Shown here piece after piece: positions 1 to 23,300 of a DNA stretch of 64,000 bases (position 1 is the stretch's first letter; every line of letters starts with the position of its first letter). The position numbers were made by a program, and so were the translations under genes. Below the pieces are notes generated by a model, which was not told the origin of the DNA, ran no database searches, and worked only from the letters and a program-made list of their open reading frames with translations. Source of the DNA: Nemopilema nomurai. Its lineage: Eukaryota; Cnidaria; Scyphozoa; Rhizostomeae; Rhizostomatidae. The DNA is taken from positions 3,005,631 through 3,069,630 of the forward strand of contig ML133496.1 in NCBI GenBank assembly GCA_003864495.1, written 5' to 3'.

Positions 1-310
1 ACTTGAGCAAGAATTTAATACCTTGAGAAGTTGTAAGAGCATCTAGATCTAGGGTATTGCACCACATGAAGAGAATTTACTTCTTAGACACGACATGGCT
101 GTAGCGACATGTTGAAACCAGCATTTATCCGCGGAGCAAGTTTTCATCTGGAGTTTTGCCCCTTTTTGTTTTGCATAAATTTAGACCACTCTATGGCCTG
201 AAAAAATCTTGGTGAAATTCTTTGGTAAAGAAAACTTTGAAATTGATAGTAAAGAATGTAAGAATTAAGGCAGAAGAACGCTAGGATGCTTTAAAAAGGC
301 GATTTTGGAA
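1..310. repeat. Dispersed repeat, copy 1
   Basis: This segment shares a long, interrupted similarity with 2077-2256. Common blocks include GTAAGAGCATCTAGAT, ATTGA(T/C)AGTAAAGAATG and GATGCTTTAAAAAGGCGATTT. Copy 1 carries about 150 extra bases (roughly 54-200) that copy 2 lacks. No open frame or terminal inverted repeat was seen. It may be a non-autonomous element or a segmental duplicate; the family is not recognised. Confidence 0.55.
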
Positions 311-343
311 TAGTAAGCGGAGAACCGGATTGGATATGATAGA

Positions 344-405
344 CCTGATTGACTGATTAATTGATTAATTGATTTGTTGACCGATTAACCGATTGGTTGG
401 TTGGA
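344..405. repeat. GATT-rich simple repeat
   Basis: A run of degenerate GATT/GATTAATT tetramers. Similar patches occur at 6484-6545 and 54460-54655. It is low-complexity sequence with no coding signal. Confidence 0.6.
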
Positions 406-419
406 AAATCCAGAATTTC

Positions 420-1255
420 CCCTGTTACTGCTTTTCCTTGCCTGCACTTACACTAGACAAATTATTATCACAACGAATCCAATATCACCTATAAATGTCT
501 TACTAATATTGAATTTGAAGCATCGCTTACAATCTTAGAATTTTGGGTATCATCTCTAAAAAGCTAAAGTCAAGCTTTCCTTCTGTGTTTTCAAATGTTC
601 CCTTTTATTGTCTAACGCTCCCTAATCTACTACTTTTATTCTTTTGTCTAATGTTTGCTAACGTTACAGAATGTTTCTCAATATCGTGCAATCTTGCCCA
701 GCGTTTCCTAACACTGCCTGATGTTTTCTGATATCACCTAACATTCCCTAATTTTGCCTAATGTTTCCTACTATTGCCTAACGCTCCCTTATATTGCCTA
801 ATGTTATCTAATATTACAGAATGTTTATTAATATCGTGCAATATTGCATAACGTTTCCTAACACTGTCTGATGTTTTCTGATACCAGCTAACGTTCCCTT
901 ATTGCGTAATATTTCCTACTATTGCCTAACGATCCCTATTATTGTCTAATGTTATCTGATATCGCAGAATGTTTCTTAATATCGTGCAATATTGCCTACC
1001 GTTTCCTAATACTGCCTTATGTTTTCTGATACTATAGAATGCTTCCTAATAATGCCTAACATTCCTTAATATCGCCTATTGTTTCCTGACATTGCTTAAT
1101 GTGTCTTAATAATGCTTTATATTTCTTAATATTCCTTATTAACTCCAAATCTTCCCTAATATTGCCCAATATTGCCTAATATTTTATAACATTCCCTTAC
1201 GTTCCCGAATATTGCATAATTGCCACATATTGCCTTATCTTTCCTTATATCTCCC
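420..1255. repeat. Degenerate ~15-bp minisatellite with ~149-bp higher-order period
   Basis: The sequence is built from variants of CCTAATATTGCCTAATG, about 14-15 bp each. On top of this, the block CAGAATGTTT followed by AATATCGTGCAAT recurs at about 667, 817 and 965, giving a higher-order unit of about 149 bp. The short frames inside it are fortuitous. Confidence 0.75.
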
Positions 1256-1391
1256 AATGAACTTTTCATTGTTTTTAGAAGCCCAGTGCTTTTACACATT
1301 TATATGCTTCAGTAGGTTGCCCGTTTCCCACTTAGACGCCCCTTATCGCAATTAACGTGCCTTTACGAAACGCCGTCTTTTGGGATTGAAA

Positions 1392-1590
1392 AATTGATAA
1401 ACGCCTCCTCAATAAATGCCTCTTCGACAAACGCCTGTTCGATAAACGCCTCTTCAATAAACGCCCTTTTCGATAAACGCCTCTTCGATAAACGCCTCTT
1501 CGACAAACGCCTGTTCGATAAACGCCTCTTCAATAAACGCCTCTTCAATAAACGCCTCTTCGATAAACGACTCTTCGATAAACGCCCAGC
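1392..1590. repeat. 15-bp tandem repeat (GATAAACGCCTCTTC)n
   Basis: About 13 near-identical copies of a 15-bp unit. Because 15 is a multiple of three and the unit is free of stops in several frames, both strands stay open (pentapeptide repeats such as DKRLF on + and RRLSK on -). This is a property of the repeat and not evidence of a gene. Confidence 0.85.
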
Positions 1591-2076
1591 TCAATTGAAT
1601 ACATTAGGTATCAAGGCATTGCTACCGTTGAGAATATCTTGTAAAAGACGAACAAGTAACTATGTTTGCGTCTTCCACCCAGCTTAGCCAGATTCAGAAA
1701 TGCAAATGTCATGGTAATTAGAACAACCTCTTGCTTTAAATATTTAATCATCTGAACTATTTATCCGTTATACTTTATTAAAAGTACCTATTCACCTGCC
1801 AAAACATTTCAAGTACATTTCGTGAACAAGTAATTTTTTTTTAATAAACTTCAATAATTGCCGTAGAAGGCATTCCAATTTATGTTTGATAAATACATCA
1901 ATAAACACTGAAAGCATCTGATAGGAAAATTTACATAAAAATCTTTTTCGAAAAAGAGAGGGCTTTACGTGAAGGAATTAACTAAGAAATGACTGGAGAA
2001 ATGCAAGAAACAGTGGAAAATTATTATTTTTGCATAGTTAAGGACATTTTTCGTCCGGCACTCCACAAAATGATCA

Positions 2077-2256
2077 ATAGTTCCTTGACCAAGAATTAAA
2101 TGCCTTAAAAGTTGTAAGAGCATCTAGATTCTTTTGTAAAAAATCTTTGGCGTAAATTCTTTTAGAAACACAAATTATAAAATTGACAGTAAAGAATGAA
2201 TGAATTATTAAGGCAGAAAATTGCTTGGATGCTTTAAAAAGGCGATTTCTGCTGCG
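2077..2256. repeat. Dispersed repeat, copy 2 (internally deleted)
   Basis: This is the second copy of the 1-310 repeat, in the same orientation, with the middle ~150 bases missing. The ends align, from CCTTGACCAAGAATT to GATGCTTTAAAAAGGCGATTT. Confidence 0.55.
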
Positions 2257-2370
2257 ATTTTTGAAGTCTAGCTAGCTAAAAGTCCAAGATTTCTGCTGTA
2301 AAAGTCAGGATATTTTGATGACTTTTGAAGTCTACCTTGCTAAAAGTCCAAGATTTATGCTGTAAAACTA
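2257..2370. repeat. 65-bp tandem duplication
   Basis: TTTTGAAGTCTA..GCTAAAAGTCCAAGATTT.TGCTGTAAAA occurs at about 2258-2302 and again at about 2323-2368, with few differences. Confidence 0.7.
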
Positions 2371-2717
2371 AATGAGATTCAAGAGTATGTCCGATCAAAT
2401 AATGAACAAAAAGAACATTGAAGTATCGTTTTCTGGTCAGTTTTCCCAGAATCATTTGTCAACCCGTCAATGCCAGTTATTCTAGCTCATTTATCATCCA
2501 GCTTTTCATCGGCACATTCTTTCGGTTGATTTTCATCTTGTCAATGCGCAGTTTTTTAATGCTAAAATATTCATGTCTAAGTCCTGATTTCAGTTCTTTA
2601 ATAGCAAATTTTCAATGAGTGTTTTGTACACAATTGTTGAGCGAACCTCCTCACTCTTTAGGTGTCACCGCACATTAACCGCTCATTCAATATTTGTTTG
2701 GCTGCTTTCGATTTTAG

Positions 2718-13802
<11,085 letters not shown>

Positions 13803-14700
13803 TTCCTACCGTTGCAACTCCGAAAACAGTCGAATTAACGACCGGAAAAGCAAGCTCTAAATGTGTGTAGAGTGTTAATGTAGCTGACAGCAGGGCGCAC
13901 GCTTAAGGCTATATAGCTTCCTTTAGCCATTGTTTGCACATCGAAACCCCCCCCCCCTCGCTTCTTCCTGCCCTAGCACTAGTGCAAGCCCCTTGTGGAG
14001 CACGCCTTGTGTTAGTAGCATTAGAAAATGACAGTACCGTTATCCCGACTGCGGTGCTCTACCCTTTGAGGTTCGACATGGATCGATTTGCGTTTCAATC
14101 TCTATCCCCGATAATAATTGCGGAGTCATGGAAGCGCCAAGTAATGCAGACAAATCAATCGGTCACTGTTATTTTCTGCCAATGTTTATACTCCCCTAAG
14201 CTGGGTGTTATGTCCAAAACCAATACAAGCCACTAGATTTCATCGTTTCCATTATCAAATGATCACCAATCTGATGGCGAGCTCGTGTAATATGAAAAAC
14301 CAATTAACAGATCGTCGACATAAAATGTTCCCAAGTTGGCTGGTATCAACGTCCTGCTCATACTAGCACCATTCGTGAGGTGTTTGGTTGAAGGAACTTT
14401 CACTTAATCGTGTGCTTTGCATTTTTGTTGTCAAGTAAGCTTTTCCGTGTCTCTAACTGTCTTCAGCAACGGTAGGGAAAGTCCCACGTTTCAAAGGTCA
14501 TCGGAAGAAGTACTTGTTGCTTAAAGTACAGGTTTATGACAATACTGCTATCAAGTGCCTCTGTGCATTGGGCAGTATTCGAACACTTTTCCCGGTGACT
14601 GCAATATAGATTTTGTTTATAGTGTCGATCCTAGCTTCGATATACTTTCCAACTCATAGAATCAATTTTGATAATTAACCATACTTGCGGAGAGTTTATG
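13803..14700 (+). other. Thioredoxin reductase 3' UTR region
   Basis: Non-coding sequence after the stop. It has an 11-C run at 13947-13957 and the SECIS candidate. A short hairpin at 14033-14058 (AGTACCG with CGGTGCT) lacks the SECIS core. I see no AATAAA close after the SECIS; the first clear one is at 15913-15918, so the transcript end is uncertain. Confidence 0.6.
14521..14591 (+). promoter_or_regulatory. SECIS element candidate in thioredoxin reductase 3' UTR
   Basis: The RNA can fold as a selenocysteine insertion element. Lower helix: AAAGT 14523-14527 with ACTTT 14585-14589. Core: ATGA at 14536-14539 opposite GA at 14581-14582. Upper helix: AATACTGC 14541-14548 with GCAGTATT 14572-14579, eight perfect pairs. 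The unpaired AA at 14553-14554 lies 13 nt after the ATGA, at about the expected distance. A mini-stem, AGTGC 14554-14558 with GCATT 14565-14569 (one G-U pair), caps it, as in form 2 SECIS. It starts 734 nt after the stop codon, which is normal for an animal 3' UTR. The 3' core reads CGAA where TGAN is usual. Confidence 0.75.
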
Positions 14701-15095
14701 TGTCTTTCTCCATCTGGTAATTGAATCCGACAAACCAAAAAGATTGGGTTATGCAATCTTATTGCAAACTGCAAACTGGATGCCAACATGAATGGGCTTC
14801 TACTTTCGCCTATCATCTTCACCAACCGAATCCGACAAAACAAGAAGGCTAGATTATGTTATCTTATTGCAAACTGCAATCTGGATGCCAACATGATTGG
14901 GCTGTTGCTTTCGCCCACCATTTCACAAATCGAATCCGACAAAAGAAGTAGGCTGGATTGTTGAATCTTATTGCAATCTGCAATCTGGATACCAACGTGA
15001 TTGGGCTTTCGCTTAATCCGATCATCTTCACAAATGGAAACGGACAAAACAAGAAGGTTGGAGTACGCAATCTTTTTGCAATCTGCAATCTCCTC
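14700..15095. repeat. ~104-bp tandem repeat, four copies
   Basis: GAATCCGACAAA..AAGA.G, then ATCTTATTGCAAACTGCAA and CTGGATGCCAACATGA, recurs with anchors at 14723, 14828, 14932 and 15036 (spacing 105, 104, 104). The last copy is the most diverged. Confidence 0.85.
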
Positions 15096-16190
15096 CATTC
15101 AGACGCTGCTTGTGATCCAATTCATAGCAAGCTGATGTTACCGTCATTATATGCGTTTGCAACACAAGCTTTTGAGCTGACATGTCCTCTCACAGATGTG
15201 TATTGATAGTTCAATGTGACATTGCCAATACATATAGAGATTGAGGTTGAGCAAGAGAGAGTTGGATGATAAACCAAGACGAATAGGAGTGTCCTAAGGA
15301 AAATTTACCAATGAAGAATAGACGGTAAAGAACGAAGCTCCTGCGGTGCAGCGAAGAGAAAACGTCAGAAGGTTGGGGATCGCATTTGGACAGGAAATAT
15401 CCAGCTGTTGCTTCGCCTTCGTAAAGGTAAGATTGCCGCTTCACTGTTTTTGTTCATAAGCACTCTTCGTATCTTGTTTTAAGGTCAATAATCAACATGA
15501 AAGTCAATAATGGGCGTGATATGATATCAATACATCATTTGACCAGAACCTTAAGCCTATGTTGCTTGTTTTGAAATAGATGACAACGATGTAAATTAAC
15601 CTTATATTTGATATAATTTGATTTGATTTGAGAAGATATAATTTGATTTGCCAAAACTTTAAACGTTGAAATTTCTGACCTATCATTTATCCAAAAATTT
15701 CACCATCTGAAGTTTCTGGGGTCTATTGTATGGTTGTTGCGGATGAAGATTGGTGATTGGTGGACAAATGCAAGGATACCATTGTGATGATAGTAATGAC
15801 CTTTTAACCATCGTTTTATTTAATAATATTTGATATAATACAGTTGCAAGCAATTTATCAATCGCTTGCTCCTTACCACTAGATTTAGGCGAAATGTCTT
15901 TGTTCATTTGTGAATAAAAAGTCAGTCGAAAGGTCAGAAGGTGAATAGGTCAAGGTCAATAGTTTGTTAAAGCAGCATATGATGTGTGGGTTGTTATGCT
16001 TCTGCGTCAAGAATTAATGTATTTCTAATGGCGGCTTTCGAGATTTGAATCTGCAGATAATTTTCTGATTTTCCCAACAATACCAATAGATATGCTTTTT
16101 GAACATCGATCAACATGTCTTTTTGCGAAGCATTTTCTTTGCACAATGATAGATCCGACAAATCATGAGTTGGCTATAATCCGCCACGCA
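15096..16190. other. No gene seen
   Basis: Unique-looking AT-rich sequence with short fortuitous frames. A patch of TTTGATTTGA/ATATAATTTGATTTG lies at about 15603-15652, and AATAAA is at 15913-15918. Confidence 0.5.
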
Positions 16191-16194
16191 GAAA

Positions 16195-17330
16195 GCCATT
16201 TAGTACATAGTGCCTTTCTCATTTCTTGGAATCGAAGTGACCTTTGAACTTGTGATGGGCCTTGGTTGGGACTTCGGCTATGATTACCATTGACGATGAA
16301 GCAAGCTATTTAATACATAGTGCCTTTCTCATTTCTTGGAATCGAAGTGACCTTTGAACTTGTGATGGGCCTTGGTTGGGACTTCGGCTATGATTCCATT
16401 GACGATGAAGCAAGCTATTTAATAATAGTGCCTTTCTCATTTCTTGGAATCGAAGTGACCTTTAAACTTGTGATGGGCCTTGGTTGGGACTTCGGCTATG
16501 ATTCCATTCACGATGAAGCAAGCTATTTAAACAAGTGCGTTTCTTATTTCTTGGAATCGAAGTGACCTTTGAACTTGTGATGGCCTTGGTTGGGACTTCG
16601 GCTATGATTCCATTCACGATGAAGCAAGCTATTAATACAAGTGCCTTTCTCATTTCTTGGAATCGAAGTGACCTTTGAACTTGTGATGGGCCTTGGTTGG
16701 GACTTCGGCTATGATTCCATTCGATGAAGCAAGCTATTTAATACATAGTGCCTTTCTCATTTCTTGGAATCGATGTGACTATTGAACTTGTGATGGGCCT
16801 TGGTTGGGACTTCGGCCATGATTACCATTGACAATGAAGCAAGCTATTTAATACATAGTGCCTTTCTCATTTCTTGGAATCGAAGTGACCTTTGAACTTG
16901 TGATGGGCCTTGGTTGGGACTTCGGCTATGATTCCCATTCACGATGAAGCAAGCTATTATAAACAAAGTGCCTTTCTCATTTCTTGGAATCGAAGTGACC
17001 TTTGAACTTGTGATGGGCCTTGGTTGGGACTTCGGCCATGATTACCATTGACAATGAAGCAAGCTATTTAATACATAGTGCCTTTCTCATTTCTTGGAAT
17101 CGAAGTGACCTTTGAACTTGTGTTGGTCCTTGGTTGGGACTTCGGCTATGATTACCATTGCCAATAAAGCAAGCTATTTAGTACATTGTGCCTTACTCGT
17201 TTCTTGGAATCGAAGTGACCTTTGAACTTGTGATGGGCCTTGGTTGGGACTCCGGCTATGATTCCCATTCACGATGAAGCAAGCTATTTAATACATAGTG
17301 CCTTTCTCATTTCTTGAAATCGAAGTGACA
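16195..17330. repeat. ~110-bp tandem repeat, ten copies plus a partial
   Basis: The unit begins TAGTGCCTTTCTCATTTCTT and contains TTGGTTGGGACTTCGGCTAT. Copy anchors fall at 16211, 16321, 16429, 16536, 16642, 16749, 16859, 16969, 17079, 17189 and 17299. Period is 110 at both ends and 106-108 in the middle. The copies starting at 16749 and 16969 both end CGGCCATGATTACCATTGAC, which points to a recent 220-bp two-unit duplication. Open frames across copies come from the repeat and are not conserved coding. Confidence 0.92.
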
Positions 17331-17339
17331 TTTTGATGG

Positions 17340-20300
17340 TATTTTTTGACAAACACTTGTTCCTCTAAATTTGGATGTACAATGCCGGCTAAAATTGTTG
17401 GAATACTCACGAAAATTCTTTGACTTTGTCTCGCGTTAATTCATTCTCTAAATTAGTAATAATTAGTAATAAACTGATAACAATGGTAGCCAGTTTTCTT
17501 GATTAAAAAGTTCATAACATGTATTTTCTTGTCACCAATACCTTATAGACATACAGACCTCATTTTCTCACATTGGAGCTCTAGACTTAATCCGTGGCTG
17601 ATTATTCAAATGATATACGTTTTTCTTCATCTCAAGATGCTAACTACAACTGCGCTTAAATTACCGCTCATCTTTTAATTTACATCCGAAGTTTCAGATT
17701 TCCATGCACTAAGTTGGATAAAGCTCTCTTGCTGTTTTGGAACTTTTCGGTAAACAGTGTCACTCTTGCTTAAAGATTTACATGGTGGGAAATGATCCAG
17801 GCTTTGAAATTTGCGAATTTGGTTTCCCATCGGCTCCGTTTATGCCTTTGTTAACAATATTAAATAGTTCTTTTCTGTTTCCTTCGATGGACGTGTAGCA
17901 ACAAGTACGTTTTCAAGTTCTTCTCTAGTTGCACCTGATATCTCAGATTCCTATCAGCGGATGTGATTTGAATGCAAAAGCCTCTTTTTATAAAATGTAA
18001 CTCGCCGGCAATCGGCGAAGAATTGCGATTGCTGGAACCTGTACATGAAAGCCGTTGGTCGGCAATTGTCACTAGCATTATCCGTAGATTCCCTCGTGAT
18101 TTTTGTGATTACTCACAAATGTTTAGTTTGATCCAGAATTTTTTGAATTTTTTAGCAATAAATGGCAACACAAGAATCCGTTTTCGCTTTTAAAAACTTG
18201 GTCTGGGAAAATCGAACGCTGTACGACCGTTCTTTCTCTTGTGTTTTTCTTCTTCAAAATTTGGTCTTTCAAATAGCGAGAAACAGCAGCAACATACAAG
18301 ATATATTTCGCTTACAGAATGTTTCTGGACAGAATGGCCCGAAATGATTCAAGCCATAACCGAGGTGACGTTTTTAATCCAAGTCGCAACACAGGAACAA
18401 TCAATGACAGTTTAATAACAGGAACAATCAATCGATACAGTGTAAACATTTGATTTTTAGTGTTTGACGGTCTAACGATTAGATTTGTCACTAACTCTTT
18501 CACTATGCTGTTGAATATTCTCGGCTCGGCCTGACAAAGCCTTCACAGGCAGCCTACATGACAAGCAAAAGGACGCAATACAATCGGAGAGCTCGCAGCT
18601 CAGAAGAAAATACCATGCACCACAATCATAATTTTCAGAAGTTTTAGGTAAAAGGCTCCATTGGGCACGACTGGGATTGGAAATAATAACAAAGATGAAC
18701 GCTCATTAAGAAAGATATCCACAGTGGATACATACTGCATGCTGTGTAGAAGTGGACTTAATGGGCGGGATCTTTGCGTTGTCTAATTACATCGGCTCGA
18801 TCTCTTGCTTCTAAAGAGGGTTTACAGTTTCTTTGTACATAAATAGTTATTCAGCGTCTATAGTCGTGTTTCAAATTTGGCGATAAAGACGATGAACGTA
18901 GATGTGAGGTGATTCAACATATCGATAAAAACATTAAAGCTGACACCATCGGTTATAAGTGTCGTGTCAGGTAGATTGAGAAGGAAATGCGCTTTCAGAT
19001 GCCTGTCTTTACCATTGTCTGCATTTTGTTAAGACTTGTGCAGACTTGCCTTTACAACAGAGTTCTCTTCCAACAAATTTATAGCTTTGCTTTTTATATC
19101 CTCCAAAGACATGGGCTAATCAGCTCTCTCCCCCAAAGAGTGGGTTGTTTCCTCGATTTTGCTACGTCTTCTTTAGGCCTAAAGACAAACTAGTATTCAC
19201 GGCTATCATCTGGTCAGTGCTTAAGATTAAGCAAGATTTAATCGCAACAGCAATGCTGCGTTTTTTGCTCTATATTCCCACTGTCTGGTCACACTTGGCG
19301 ATCTTAGCTGGAAACTTGGGCACTCATGGTGGGGATGAAGCTCGGTCGTTATCACGGGTCTTTGTAAACATGTGAACCAACCATGTGTTGTCACTGTTGT
19401 GTTGTCGCATCATCACCTGGAAGCAACAGGTCAACTTGACGCCGGGAAAGAGATGGTTTTAAGAGACACAAATGGTCGGCACTCACATTTGGAAGGGATG
19501 CTGCTGCCCTGATGGAGTTGAAGAGTGACGTCCAATTGCATGGAGGACAATGGAGGGAGAGAGCTCCAATAATTAGTACGGAGCAATTTTGCATAAACTA
19601 ACTAAGAAGGGAAGTACGCAGATGTCCGCATATTTGAAGACCCAGTAGTGCCCCATTACTCGAAGGCCCATAACTTGGTGTCCTTCTGAACCTGAGAATT
19701 CTTGATTTCGGAGCATTACCCACCATTTGATCTCAACATCAAGAGAGGAGAAAAGTTCAAGGCAAATAGGCTCCTGATTTTTGCAAACCTCTTCCTGAAC
19801 TTGTGGTTCGTGAAGATAGATGTCAAGAGAGAATAGCAAACAGAACTTGTTTTCTTTTCATTCGTTTTCGTAATATGTTTACAGCCTGGCGCATTTATTT
19901 TTTCTCCAATAAACCTCTGCTTACCTAGATGAAGGACATTTAGCAATTTCTGCCAATAGGAAGACCGATGTTGCGATTGAATGGTTCTTTTTTTCCAAGC
20001 GCTCCATTCAAGAAGCCAGAGAAAACTGCCTCGAAGTGCGCTGTTTCTGTTCCTCATTACTGCACAGCCGTCGAGCCTCAAAAGCTGTGCCTGGTGAATC
20101 TGGTTCCAGATTAAGCAGAGATCCTCCTCCATTGCAACCGTGACGCAGCCAGTCAACTGCGGGGCAGACCTTCCAAGCTTCAAAATCAAGGTGCTAAAAG
20201 AATAAGGGTCCCAAGATTATAGTAGGTTTCTTCTCGGTTTGAATGAATGAAAATACTTGGCGCTAATATGTTGATTTCCATCTGGCCTAGCAAGCCTGTA

Positions 20301-23300
20301 ACGAATGAGATAGGCCTTATAAGGGAGCTAATCAGTGATCAATCAATGATCAATGATTTGTGACTTGGCATTCGTTTCTGACCACAGCTGCGGAGGAGCG
20401 GCTCAGTCCCTCAACTACTTTTTAGCTACAATCTCCATACACTGACAGTATTAATTAATTCTATGGCTATGTCTCTGGCCTTCTGAAGAACTCTAATATT
20501 CAGTAAGCTTTTGTATAGCTATGTATAAAGGTTTTAGGGGATGCTTCTTTACCGACCAATCTATTGCACACTTTCATTCAAGCGCCAGTGCAAGTTGGCT
20601 ATCGACAGCCGTGAGAACTGAACCAGGCAAGCCAGCCCAATATGCATCATAGCAAATATTAGTATTTTTGAACCTTATTCTATATTGCCCTGCAGTGTTG
20701 GGTACTTTTGCCATCGTACTGAAGTGAACCCAACGAACAAATTACGCGAACGTTTCCTTAAGGACCATACAAACATTTCCTTAAAGATGCAATCAAATTT
20801 CCATCGATTTCAGCATTGAAGCAGCTGACAGAGAAAGCTGTCTTGTTTCTGTAACCAATTAGTCTCGTCTTTTCTTATCTCGTAATTTAATTCTCTGCTA
20901 CCTATAAAGTCGACTTCTGCACGAAAAAACAGAAATCTTTTCGATGGCAAGACTAATTTCCTGCCGGTCTGTAGTCAACTTTGGAGCATCAATGAAATTT
21001 AACATCGAAGAGGCTGCTTTAGAGCAAGTGAAATTTGCCAGTAGGCTCAAATTAGATTTCAGGCGAATGATTTAACATCCATGCATTAAGTCTTGCCAAG
21101 CTATGAAACTAGCTCTAATTGCTTTCGATTACTTGAAGAACGTAGAAGGGCGCCAAGTTTTTTCTAAATAGCTTTCCAAACTTCTTAAAATTCTATTTCT
21201 CACCTCTTCGAAGCGACTTGAACTCTAATGTAATCGGATGAAGATTGCTATCAAAGACAGTAACTTATCAGAAAGGCACGAATGGCAAGTTTTTCTCTTA
21301 GCAAAGTGAGAGAGCTTGTTTTGTGCTTCGAAGCCAAATGCTCTGGTCAATATCGGCAAGGAAAGTCAAAATCTTGTTTCTACACCTTTAGCGTGTTGTC
21401 AAATTTTTCATGCTGCCAAAGACACTTTACGGTATTGACTAAATTAGTTAGATTATTTTGATAACTAGTAGAGTCAGTTAACGCTTTAAATTTCCTGTGC
21501 ACGTGGCTATCTCTTAATTAAGTTTAAGAGCATCAAAGTAGCACGGATGTGCGAAGTCCTTTTTTGCACACTTAAAGTTTTTCTTTGTCCGAAACTCTTT
21601 AGAGTATGCAAGCGTCGAGAAGTGACAAGCTGAAAAAATAAGTTAGTCGCAAAACATGTTAAGGTAGTTGAGCGTATGAGTGGCTGAGTTGAGTATGAGT
21701 GGCTGTGTTCGATCCAATAAGCGTCTTCTCGCATCTTTTTTTATAAAATCTCAAGTCAAAAACCGAACTCTTTCTTTTATTATGGGTTCTTGGATAGAAG
21801 TGCAGACAATCGACTCCAGAACTCAAAGATCAAAGAAAGACCTAGAGTGCCCATAAATTTTTATATTTTGGCCCATCACGATTCTCTAAAAGATGCGGCT
21901 CAATAGCTTATGTTTTAAAAGTTTGCGAAAAATAACGTCCATCCAATAATTAGTTAGATTATCGTGATAAAGAAGGTATTTGTGATTGTTTACATTCCAA
22001 TGTTGAAGGCTTGGAATTGCCTTATGATAGAATAATTTGCCACAGCCTTTGATTACCTATTAGTGAGTTTTGGTTATCCCCTCCAAAGCTATAAAGTCAT
22101 CTACATAGAACCTTCTTCATTCTGCCCTGAGAACACCCTTTCCCGCCAGATCCTAACTTTTAAGGTTTGTTATCATTCTGTTAAAGAATATGTAACTCTT
22201 ATCTTTTCAACATTAGTGAGTAAGCTGCTTCTAAAAGTTTAAAGCGACAATTTTTACATCTTCAACTCAATCTTGCATCATTTCGGCTTTGATTTAATGA
22301 TACAAAACAGTTTTTGGCCGAGGATGCTAGTAAGAGCTATCTGAAATTACAATCTTGCTAATTGCTAATCTACTATACCGATCAGCTTATTTCCATTGGC
22401 AGTATTCTCTGCGACCCGCTGTTGGCTCAAACACATATGCTTGTAAAAGATTTGTTTTTCTCGAAAGTTAAAACGATGGACTTTGCAAATGCACTGCCTT
22501 TTGTGTTACTTTATCTCTCAGGTTTCGTATCTCCGTAGTTGGCGGTGATTATTTATGGAAAACTTTATATAACGTCAATGTCTGATTTTCCCTTCTTTTC
22601 TCATGAATACGCTGCCTAAGAAACTTAGCCGAACGATAAATCGACTACTTGCTGCTTTCACGATCTTTTCCTATGCAAGTAAGTTTTAAAATTCTCGACG
22701 CGTTTAATAATGCATCGATTTTTTGGGAGGTGAACTTAAAACTTGCAGTAATGACTTCGTTGATCTGCAGAAAAGCCTTCTTTCTATGCAATGGAGACAC
22801 TCCCTGCCGTATGCGAACGGTTTTCTTTGGCCATCAAGCATTTATCATCTGTTCTTGCCTTGATTGCTGATCTAAGCTTCGGTTTCAGCTTTAGCACATG
22901 CCGCAAGGACTGCATGTCTGCTTTCTGTGACACGGCTGACCTTGCAGAGAGAAGGTGTTGCGAAGGTGAACGCGCCTTGCTTCGATCCAGCCACGAGACC
23001 AGACGAATGGCTTTAGACTTGGCACATGGAAATCAACTGTGCCAGTTCTCTTTTATTGCGGCTTCAGATGCACATATCTTAAATTCTTAGCTGAAACTCA
23101 TTCTTAAATTCTTAATTTCATTAATCACGTCACCGAGTTTCAGATTGCTCGCCTTAACAATTTCAGATTCAAAATAAAGTCTATCAGACGTTTTTATGTC
23201 TCAACATGCCTACTGTCGCACAACTCATCTAGCTATTTATACAGTTAAATCATTAAGAAAGTAAAAACAGATTCTTTCTTTGCAGGCATATTCTACTACC

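Noticed and set aside
1363..1687. Open frames of 61 and 97 codons on both strands
   Set aside because: They are produced by the 15-bp repeat, which is stop-free in several frames.
14028..14070. Earlier SECIS candidate at an ATGA
   Set aside because: A 7-bp helix forms, but no GA follows the 3' arm and no AA is correctly placed; the 14521-14591 fold fits much better.
16320..16653. Frames repeating FSFLGIEVTF
   Set aside because: They lie wholly within the 110-bp array and break where the period shifts by one or two bases.
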